NCBI GenBank assembly: GCA_947363565.1 | Contig: CANAPP010000033.1 | Span: 1-34,417 of the forward strand | Length of the DNA: 34,417 bases | From: an uncultured Lachnospiraceae bacterium | GTDB taxonomy: Bacteria; Bacillota; Clostridia; Lachnospirales; Lachnospiraceae | Reading direction: 5' to 3' | Shown here: positions 14,956 through 21,157 of the stretch, piece by piece | Position numbering within the stretch: the first letter of the stretch is position 1 | Layout of the letters: each line of letters begins with the position of its first letter | Notes under the pieces: generated by a model | Database searches by the model: none | Told to the model about the DNA's origin: nothing | What the model saw: the letters and a program-made list of their open reading frames with translations, nothing else | Translations under genes and position numbers: made by a program

Positions 14956-15528
14956 TTAACTTTCTGTGTCCCTGATCAGATAATGGGTGACAATAGATCC
15001 CACCGAATTCCCCGCCACCACACAGACAAATTTCCCCGCGTTCACCAGGCTGAAATTGATCACAAGATACGGGAAATCAGCGATACAGTGTTCAAAACCC
15101 GACAGGATAAACACCATGATGCAAAATATGGTTATCACTGTATTTTTACAATATACCGCGATAAACATAAGTACGCCGCAAAAGCATCCGAAAATAAACA
15201 TCGAAAGAAAGCCTGCAGAGAATTTATTCTCCGACACGTGAAAAAGCTTTTCCATCACTTCTCCTCTCTGGGACGCGATGGCAAGAACCGGCACCAGCAC
15301 ACCTGCAAGATTCCCTAGGAGCATCACTCCCAGATCCCGCACCGGCACCGTCCGCACAAAACCGATCTTTCCTGTATACAGCTTAAGCCCGCAGTGGATG
15401 ATCGTAAGGAGTGCCAGCGAAAACAGCATCGCCCCCGCATAGCGGTTCTCTGACACCGTATTGATCACCACGCCGATCCCCACCAGCATACCGCTTAAAA
15501 TTGATTGCCTGATTATCGTATTCATCAT
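14956..15528 (-). CDS. Compact formate/nitrite-transporter-family protein
   Basis: 190-residue membrane protein with six hydrophobic segments. The FNT family marks are visible in order: MLVGIGVVINTV (TM1), the LGNLAGVLVPVL break at the end of TM3, the SGFEHCIADF motif (FNT consensus near GFEHSVAN, containing the pore His) in TM5, and AGNSVGSIVTHYLI in TM6. Classical FNT channels such as FocA are about 260-285 residues, so this one has trimmed loops and termini yet appears complete. FNT proteins pass small monovalent anions such as formate, nitrite or hydrosulfide; the substrate here is unknown. It starts 9 nt after the coaBC stop with GGAG before ATGATG, so it is co-transcribed with coaBC. 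Confidence 0.75.
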   Translation of the reverse strand: MMNTIIRQSILSGMLVGIGVVINTVSENRYAGAMLFSLALLTIIHCGLKLYTGKIGFVRTVPVRDLGVMLLGNLAGVLVPVLAIASQRGEVMEKLFHVSENKFSAGFLSMFIFGCFCGVLMFIAVYCKNTVITIFCIMVFILSGFEHCIADFPYLVINFSLVNAGKFVCVVAGNSVGSIVTHYLIRDTES

Positions 15529-15537
15529 CTGTTTCTC

Positions 15538-16737
15538 CTATTTTAACTCCATGATTTTATCAAGAATGCATGACGCGGCCTGCTCCTTTTTCATCATCGG
15601 CAGCTCCTCTTCAAAATCCTTTCCGATCAGTGTGACGATATTCGTATCCGTCTCAAACCCCGCTCCCTGAACCTTCAGATTATTCGCTACGATCATGTCC
15701 AGGTTCTTTTTCACAAGCTTCTTTCTGGAGTTCTCTACCATATGCTCTGTCTCCATGGAAAAGCCGCACAGAAACTGCCCGTCCGTCTTATGGCTGCCTA
15801 AGAATGCCAGGATATCGTCAGTCCTCTCCAATTCGATCGCCATCGGCCCGTCCGCCTTTTTTACCTTCTCCTCTGACACATCGCGCGGACGGTAATCGGC
15901 CACGGCAGCCGCCTTGATCACGATATCCATTTCTTCGCTCCTTGAGACGACCGCATCGTACATCTCTTTCGCCGTCACTACCGGAACTACATCGACAAAC
16001 AGCGGTGCCTTAAGCGCAGTTTTCCCGGTTACCAGCGTCACCTCCGCCCCTCTGAGCATACACATCCTGGCAATACTGTAGCCCATCTTCCCGGAAGAAT
16101 GGTTGGTGATATACCGGACCGGATCGACCGCTTCCTGCGTAGGCCCTGCCGTGACCAGCACTTTAAGCCCTTCCATATCCCGCCGGCTCCCGGTAAATGC
16201 ACATGCCCTGGCAACATGCCAGAAAAGGTCCTCCGGCTCTGCCATCTTGCCTGCGCCCACGTCCCCGCAGGCAAGGTATCCGCTGTCCGGATCGGCAATC
16301 TCCATCCCATAACACCGCAGGATTTCCAGATTATCCTGTGTCACCGGATTCTCATACATGGCTGTGTTCATGGCCGGAGCAACGATCTTTTGGCAGCGGC
16401 AGGCCAGCACTGTCGTTGTCAGCATATCGTCGGCGATGCCGTGGGCGATCTTTGCGATCACATTGGCTGTAGCCGGGGCGATGATAACCGCATCCGCCTT
16501 TTTCGCCAGCGCCACATGCTCCACCTTGAACTCAAAGTTCCGATCGAAAGTATCCGAAACACATTTGTGTCCTGTCAGCGCCTCGAACGTAATCGGATGG
16601 ATAAAATTTTTCGCATTCTCCGTCATGAGCACGCGCACCTCGGCTCCCGCTTTCACGAGGAGACTGGCAAGAGAAGCGCTCTTATATGCGGCAATCCCTC
16701 CGGTAACTCCAAGTAGAACTGTTTTTCCTGTTAACAT
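15538..16737 (-). CDS. coaBC: Bifunctional phosphopantothenoylcysteine decarboxylase/synthetase
   Basis: 399-residue CoaBC, which makes 4'-phosphopantetheine in coenzyme A synthesis in two steps. The N-terminal flavoprotein domain (CoaC, about 1-185) shows GVTGGIAAYKSASL, the catalytic His in VEHVALAKKAD, PAMNTAMYENPVTQDNL and the catalytic Cys in GYLACGDVGAGKM. The C-terminal CoaB domain (about 190-399) shows VTAGPTQEAVDPVRYITNHSSGKMG, then IKAAAVADYRP and KKADGPMAIELERTDDIL. The ATG at 16737 starts MLTGKTVLLGV, the normal family start, after GGAAGGAA; the longer upstream frame is not conserved-looking. It is followed by the FNT-like gene and possibly preceded by a small ORF. Confidence 0.95.
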   Translation of the reverse strand: MLTGKTVLLGVTGGIAAYKSASLASLLVKAGAEVRVLMTENAKNFIHPITFEALTGHKCVSDTFDRNFEFKVEHVALAKKADAVIIAPATANVIAKIAHGIADDMLTTTVLACRCQKIVAPAMNTAMYENPVTQDNLEILRCYGMEIADPDSGYLACGDVGAGKMAEPEDLFWHVARACAFTGSRRDMEGLKVLVTAGPTQEAVDPVRYITNHSSGKMGYSIARMCMLRGAEVTLVTGKTALKAPLFVDVVPVVTAKEMYDAVVSRSEEMDIVIKAAAVADYRPRDVSEEKVKKADGPMAIELERTDDILAFLGSHKTDGQFLCGFSMETEHMVENSRKKLVKKNLDMIVANNLKVQGAGFETDTNIVTLIGKDFEEELPMMKKEQAASCILDKIMELK

Positions 16738-16780
16738 ATATTCCTTCCTTTCTGTTTTTGCGAAACGAAAATGCCCTCTG

Positions 16781-16879
16781 CTATTCTGCTTCTGATGGCT
16801 CCATACCTTTCGCAAGCTTTCTGCAAACCTGCTGCATCTCCGTGTTGCAGATACTCTGCTCTTCGCTCATTGCGAACAC
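16781..16879 (-). CDS. Possible small ORF upstream of coaBC
   Basis: A 32-codon frame (GTG at 16879, next in-frame ATG at 16870) encodes a peptide including SEEQSICNTEMQQVCRKLAK and ending GMEPSEAE. AAGGA lies 5 nt before the GTG. It lies 43 nt upstream of coaBC on the same strand and downstream of a promoter-like TTGAAA/TATTAT pair. The frame can extend to a GTG at 16912. I do not recognise a family; it may be a true small protein or a leader ORF. Confidence 0.4.
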   Translation of the reverse strand: MFAMSEEQSICNTEMQQVCRKLAKGMEPSEAE

Positions 16880-16945
16880 ATCTATCCTTATAGAACGTAT
16901 CAGCGGCGCCACTTTTTTCTTAAGTGTATCACAAACACAATAAAA

Positions 16946-16973
16946 ATAATAGCTTCACAACAATATATTTCAA
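16946..16973 (-). promoter_or_regulatory. Possible promoter for the coaBC operon
   Basis: On the minus strand TTGAAA (16968-16973) and TATTAT (16946-16951) are 16 bp apart, upstream of the small ORF and coaBC. Confidence 0.45.
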
Positions 16974-16981
16974 ACACAACT

Positions 16982-17019
16982 AAAAATTGCAGGATGTCTT
17001 GCATATCTTGGCACCCTGC
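16982..17019 (-). terminator. Terminator after the MFS gene
   Basis: On the minus strand GCAGGGTGCC (17010-17019) pairs with GACATCCTGC (16989-16998) with one mismatch and one G-U around an 11-nt loop, followed by AATTTTTAG. It lies 60 nt after the MFS stop. Confidence 0.75.
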
Positions 17020-17079
17020 TGATTTTCAATTACTTTATCTTAATTTTTCTCGCTTTCTTTGCGCTGCTCCTGTCTGTTG

Positions 17080-18273
17080 CTATATATCTCCAATACCTTC
17101 CGCCAGCTTCCGGCAGATCACTATCCCCGCCAGCAGCAACACCGGAAATACAACCCCTGCAAGAATCCCCATCTTAAGATCATCCCCCAGCGCCCCTGAC
17201 ACGAGCCCTACAACTGTAGGCCCTCCGGAGCATCCGACATCGCCGCCCAGCGCCAGCAGAGCGAACATTGCCGTCCCACCCCTGGGAAGCGCTGCCGCCG
17301 CCTTGCTGAATGTCCCCGGCCACATGATGCCTACCGACAGACCGCAGACCGCGCAGGCGATCAGCGAAAGCTGCGGAATAGGAAGCAGCGATATCCCTAA
17401 GTAGGACAGGATGCATAAGACACTGCTATAGACCATAAACCGATCCAGATTGATACGGTCGCCGTATTTTCCGTAAAATGCCCTGGAAGCCCCCATCAGG
17501 ACTGCGAATGCCATCGGCCCCGCCAGATCACCTGCCGTCTTGGATATCCCAAGCCCCTTTTCCGCAAATGTGGATGCCCACTGGCTCACCGCCTGCTCGC
17601 TGGCTCCCGCACAGACCATCATCACCAGCAGGATCCAGAACATCCGGATGCCAAAAAGCTCCGTCACCCGAAGCCCTGTTTCCCCTTCTTCGATCAGCGC
17701 CGCCATCGGGACTTTCACGAATAAAAAAGCATCCAACACCGGAATCACCGCCCATAATAGCGCCAGTACCTTCCAGTTTTCCGTTCCCGCTGCATGGAAG
17801 AATAATGTAGAAAGCAGCACAACTCCCACATGTCCCCAGCAGTAAAAAGAATGGAGCATACTCATCGCCTTTTCCTTATTATCCGAAGGACATGCCTCCA
17901 CCACGGGACTCACCAGAACCTCCAGGAGTCCGCCGCCCACCGCGTACACCATCACTGCGGTCAAAATCCCCGTAAAAGGCGAAGGCAGAATCTCCGGCAG
18001 GATCGTAAGGAGGATAAGCCCCGCTGCCGACAGTACATGCGCCGCGATCATGGACGCGCGGTATCCAATCCTGTCCACAAACCCAACAGAAAGAAGGTCC
18101 ACAAGAAGCTGGATTCCAAAATTAAAGGTCACCAGCAGCGTAATCTGCGAAAGCGGGATATGATATGTCCTCTGAAAAGTTAGAAATAAAAGCGGGACAA
18201 AGTTATTTACCACCGCCTGCACGATATATCCCACAAAGCAGGCGACAACCGTTTTGTTATATTGGTTTTTCAT
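17080..18273 (-). CDS. MFS transporter
   Basis: 397-residue major facilitator with about twelve hydrophobic segments in two halves. The N-terminal half opens VVACFVGYIVQAVVNNFVPLLFLTF and contains the loop SVGFVDRIGYRASMIAAHVLSA, a variant of the MFS signature between TM2 and TM3. A further segment is VYAVGGGLLEVLVSPVVEACP. The C-terminal half shows GASRAFYGKYGDRINLDRFMVYSS and CGLSVGIMWPGTFSKAAAALPRGGTAMFALLALGGDVGCSGGP. This C-half pattern is seen in sugar or fucose-permease-like members, but the substrate is not certain. AGGAGG is upstream of the ATG. It diverges from an AraC-type regulator; a palindrome overlaps its putative -10 box, so that regulator may control it. Confidence 0.85.
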   Translation of the reverse strand: MKNQYNKTVVACFVGYIVQAVVNNFVPLLFLTFQRTYHIPLSQITLLVTFNFGIQLLVDLLSVGFVDRIGYRASMIAAHVLSAAGLILLTILPEILPSPFTGILTAVMVYAVGGGLLEVLVSPVVEACPSDNKEKAMSMLHSFYCWGHVGVVLLSTLFFHAAGTENWKVLALLWAVIPVLDAFLFVKVPMAALIEEGETGLRVTELFGIRMFWILLVMMVCAGASEQAVSQWASTFAEKGLGISKTAGDLAGPMAFAVLMGASRAFYGKYGDRINLDRFMVYSSVLCILSYLGISLLPIPQLSLIACAVCGLSVGIMWPGTFSKAAAALPRGGTAMFALLALGGDVGCSGGPTVVGLVSGALGDDLKMGILAGVVFPVLLLAGIVICRKLAEGIGDI

Positions 18274-18301
18274 TTTCCTTAACTCCTCCTATGTAACTTC
18301 T

Positions 18302-18322
18302 GAATAGGATTATATCCTATTC
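18302..18322. promoter_or_regulatory. Palindromic operator between MFS and AraC genes
   Basis: GAATAGGAT (18302-18310) and ATCCTATTC (18314-18322) are perfect 9-bp arms around a 3-bp centre. On the minus strand the centre reads TATAAT, positioned as a -10 box about 30 nt before the MFS start. A protein bound here would block MFS transcription. Confidence 0.65.
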
Positions 18323-18336
18323 TCCCACGCAAATCA

Positions 18337-18366
18337 TTGCACAGGATTGCCTAATTATGGTACAAT
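18337..18366 (+). promoter_or_regulatory. Sigma-70-type promoter for AraC-type regulator
   Basis: TTGCAC (18337-18342) and TACAAT (18361-18366) with an 18-bp spacer, 39 nt before the regulator start. Confidence 0.6.
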
Positions 18367-18405
18367 ATCACAAAAGCAAACAGTAGTTAATTTCAGGAGG
18401 CCCGG

Positions 18406-19323
18406 ATGATCAACCGCACAATCAGTACCGACGATACCCTTAGAGAAGAATTACAGCACGGAACCCACAGCTACCCCTTTCAGTACTATCCAGAGGATAT
18501 CTGGCAGTTCGATTTCCACTGTCTTGACTGGCACTGGCATCATGAATTAGAGTTTCTGACCGTCACAGCCGGAACTGCCCTATGTCTTGTGAGCGGCGAT
18601 AAGATTATTCTTCCCAAAGGGCATGGCCTGTTCATCAACAGTAGTATCCTCCACCGCTTTGAAGCCAGGAGCAGCACTCCCATCCCCAATATTGTATTTT
18701 CTCCCACGCTTTTAGCTGCACAGGACAGTCTGGTCTACAAAAAATATGTACATCCTGTCATAACCTCTGCTGCCCCCTATCAGGTCTTTGATCCTAAGAC
18801 ACCGTGGCAGAACCAGATTCTTGCACTTTTATCACAGATATACCGCTTACAGGAATCCGGCAAAAACAACGAACTGCACACATTACAGCTTCTTTTCCAG
18901 TTGTGGGATATCCTGTTCGGTCATACAAAGTTTTCGTCTCCCGCTTCCCCGAATATTCGCCGCCCAAACCACCGACAGGCAAAATTGATGATTATGATGC
19001 AGTACATTCATGACCATTACCAGGAACCGATCACACTGGCAGAGATTTCCGCCTCTGCTTCCATCAGTAAAAATAGCGCCCTCCATATATTTCAGACAAG
19101 TATCCAGACCTCTCCGGTGGCATATCTGATCCGCTACCGCCTGACACAGGCCGCAAAGCAACTCTATACCACAGAAAAATCCGTCTCCTCCATCGCAGAA
19201 GAAACGGGTTTTATGAGCGCGGGCTACTTTTGCCGCAAATTTAAAGAATATTATCAGATAAGCCCTGCTATGTACCGAAAGAAAAAGGCCGGTCAGAACT
19301 CTTTTACTCCGCCACCGTCCTGA
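18406..19323 (+). CDS. AraC-family transcriptional regulator
   Basis: 305-residue regulator. The N-terminal part is a cupin ligand-binding domain (about 15-110) with the metal- or ligand-site pattern WHWHHELEFLTVTAG and the later LPKGHGLFINSSILHRFE. A linker of about 60 residues follows. The C-terminal double helix-turn-helix (about 198-297) shows YIHDHYQEPITLAEISASASISKNSALHIFQ, the linker helix SPVAYLIRYRLTQAAKQLY and the second HTH SVSSIAEETGFMSAGYFCRKFKEYYQISPAMYR. All are standard AraC/XylS marks. AGGAGG precedes the ATG. It diverges from the MFS transporter and is its likely regulator. Its 3' end overlaps the convergent recO by 20 nt. Confidence 0.93.
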   Translation: MINRTISTDDTLREELQHGTHSYPFQYYPEDIWQFDFHCLDWHWHHELEFLTVTAGTALCLVSGDKIILPKGHGLFINSSILHRFEARSSTPIPNIVFSPTLLAAQDSLVYKKYVHPVITSAAPYQVFDPKTPWQNQILALLSQIYRLQESGKNNELHTLQLLFQLWDILFGHTKFSSPASPNIRRPNHRQAKLMIMMQYIHDHYQEPITLAEISASASISKNSALHIFQTSIQTSPVAYLIRYRLTQAAKQLYTTEKSVSSIAEETGFMSAGYFCRKFKEYYQISPAMYRKKKAGQNSFTPPPS

Positions 19324-20047
19324 GTATCTTAAGTGACTTAAACTCCCTCCCCACATACTCATCCATATACGCCCCGATGACCTCTCCAAGCTCCTTTAGC
19401 ACTTCTTCCTTCACCACGAATGTATAGAGCTTCTCCACCGGCGTCGCTAAGATGTACTGCATGGTATACAGCGTCGAGGGAAGGATCTTTCGCCCATCTA
19501 TCGCCCGCCCTGCACAGTCCGTACACAAAATCCCTCCCCTTTTCACACTGAAGACCTTATCCTTATCCTTATCCCCGCAGCAGACGCAAGCAAACAACTG
19601 GGGCCCCTCCCCGTTGACGCTCACAGCCTTGAGCTCATAGATATAACGGATCAGCTTGTTGGGGATATTGGGACTTACAAGTGCTCTTAACGTCTGGTAG
19701 AGGAGCTTTAAAAGCGCTGTCTCGTCATTGGCCTCCCGCGCGTAATAATTGGCGATATCCAGAAAGTAAAACCCATAATATGCCCCTTCCACATCCATCC
19801 GAAGCTCTTCAAAATAATTGGAAACAGAGGCCGACATCATCGTATATGATGTCCGCCCCTCATAGACTTCAAATGTACCAAAAGTAAACGGGCTTGTCAC
19901 TCCCACCAGCGCACTGCTTGGCTTCCTCGCCCCTCTTGCAAATGCTGAGATCTTTCCCCGCTCTTTCGTAAGGAGTACGACCCGCCTGTCATACTCCCCC
20001 ACCGGCGCCGCTGACAGCACCATCCCAGTCAATGTAATCTGATTCAC
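19304..20047 (-). CDS. recO: DNA repair protein RecO
   Basis: 247-residue recombination mediator that helps load RecA onto SSB-coated single-stranded DNA. The N-terminal OB fold shows GMVLSAAPVGEYDRRVVLLTKERGKISAFARGARKPSS. The C-terminal part has a four-cysteine zinc site, CVCC and CTDC, in LFACVCCGDKDKDKVFSVKRGGILCTDC. The start is GTG at 20047 with GGAG about 9 nt upstream; an ATG eight codons in would cut the first OB strand. The 5' end lies inside the yqzL reading frame (59-nt overlap), and the 3' end overlaps the convergent AraC-type gene by 20 nt. The era-yqzL-recO order is conserved in Firmicutes. Confidence 0.95.
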   Translation of the reverse strand: MNQITLTGMVLSAAPVGEYDRRVVLLTKERGKISAFARGARKPSSALVGVTSPFTFGTFEVYEGRTSYTMMSASVSNYFEELRMDVEGAYYGFYFLDIANYYAREANDETALLKLLYQTLRALVSPNIPNKLIRYIYELKAVSVNGEGPQLFACVCCGDKDKDKVFSVKRGGILCTDCAGRAIDGRKILPSTLYTMQYILATPVEKLYTFVVKEEVLKELGEVIGAYMDEYVGREFKSLKILRTVAE

Positions 20048-20165
20048 TACTCATATCTCCTTCGTAGCGTCCCATCACCTGCTTGCAGATCATGATCCCT
20101 CTGTAATTCAGGTAATCCGTTATTTTTCCCGTCTCGGCAAAACGGTTCCAGTATTGTTCTTCCAT
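19989..20165 (-). CDS. yqzL: YqzL-like small protein
   Basis: 58-residue protein between era and recO. Residues 6-19 (WNRFAETGKITDYL) match the YqzL pattern W-x-x-F-x-x-T-G-x-I-x-x-Y-L known from Bacillus and clostridia, and the genomic position is the conserved one. Function is unknown. The start ATG at 20165 has GAGGTGAG upstream (minus strand). The reading frame runs 59 nt past the recO start in another frame, so its C-terminal third (after about residue 39) is co-encoded with the RecO N-terminus. The length is a little above the usual ~45-50 residues, because of that overlap. Confidence 0.8.
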   Translation of the reverse strand: MEEQYWNRFAETGKITDYLNYRGIMICKQVMGRYEGDMSSESDYIDWDGAVSGAGGGV

Positions 20166-20189
20166 GCGCTCACCTCATCTTCTGATGCC

Positions 20190-20207
20190 AGGGCAGATAT
20201 CTGCCCT
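20190..20207. repeat. Perfect 18-bp palindrome between era and yqzL
   Basis: AGGGCAGATATCTGCCCT is self-complementary. It has no T-run on either side, so it is not a typical terminator; it could be an mRNA processing hairpin or a protein site within the operon. Confidence 0.5.
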
Positions 20208-20245
20208 CTGCCTTTACGATTAGATTCCCCCATGGAAGGTCTGTT

Positions 20246-21142
20246 CTATTCATCCTCGCGGTATCCAAAATTTTTCATCAGGAATTCACTGTCCCGCCAG
20301 TCTTTTTTCACCTTCACCCAAAGCTTAAGATTTACCTGACATTCCAGCATTTTTTCAATCTCAAAACGGGCGGTACTTCCGATCTTTTTCAACATATTTC
20401 CTTGTTTTCCAATAATTATCCCCTTGTGGGAATCCCGCTCGCAGATAATGGTAGCATCGATGTGCATGATCTTCCCCCGCCGCTTCATCTGGTCGATGGC
20501 AACTGCGATGCCGTGAGGGATCTCTTCCTCTAATGCATGGAGTGCCTTCTCCCGGATAAGCTCCGCCACGATCTGTCGCTCCGGCTGGTCTGTCACTGTA
20601 TCCTCGTCGTAGAACTGAGGTCCGTAAGGAAGATACTTCATCACCACATTGATCAGCTCATCCGCGTTGCTCCCGCTCCTGGCCGACACCGGCACGATCT
20701 CCGCAAAATCATAGATATCCTTATAAGCATCGATTGCCGCAAATACCTCTTCCCGCTTTACACTGTCAATCTTGTTGATGACAAGGATAACCGGCGTATT
20801 CACCCGCTTAAGCTGCTTTGCGATATGCTGCTCACCTGCCCCGATATATGTGGTGGGCTCCACAAGCCATAGCACCACGTCCACCTCATTAAGCGTCCGC
20901 TCCGCCACATTTACCATATATTCTCCAAGCTTATTCTTCGCCTTGTGGATGCCCGGCGTATCCACGAACACGATCTGCCCTTTCTCCGTAGTAAGCACCG
21001 TCTGGATACGGTTTCTCGTGGTCTGGGGCTTGTTGGATGTGATGGCGATCTTCTGCCCGATGAGATAATTCATCAGCGTCGATTTCCCCACGTTGGGGCG
21101 TCCGATGAGCGTCACAAAGCCTGATTTATAATCTTTATCCAT
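20246..21142 (-). CDS. era: GTPase Era
   Basis: 298-residue GTPase that binds 16S rRNA near its 3' end and assists 30S assembly. G1 is GRPNVGKST at about 14-22, G3 is DTPGIHKAKNKLGEYM and G4 is NKID; SARSGSN is the G5 region. The C-terminal KH domain (about 205-290) shows IDATIICERDSHKGIIIGKQGNMLKKIGSTARFEIE and ends LKLWVKVKKDWRDSEFLMKNFGY, the family's RNA-binding end. Length is typical. It follows the M16C peptidase gene by 15 nt and precedes yqzL, so the run rpoN-M16C-era-yqzL-recO is probably one transcript. Confidence 0.97.
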   Translation of the reverse strand: MDKDYKSGFVTLIGRPNVGKSTLMNYLIGQKIAITSNKPQTTRNRIQTVLTTEKGQIVFVDTPGIHKAKNKLGEYMVNVAERTLNEVDVVLWLVEPTTYIGAGEQHIAKQLKRVNTPVILVINKIDSVKREEVFAAIDAYKDIYDFAEIVPVSARSGSNADELINVVMKYLPYGPQFYDEDTVTDQPERQIVAELIREKALHALEEEIPHGIAVAIDQMKRRGKIMHIDATIICERDSHKGIIIGKQGNMLKKIGSTARFEIEKMLECQVNLKLWVKVKKDWRDSEFLMKNFGYREDE

Positions 21143-21157
21143 ACTTTCTCCTTTGTC

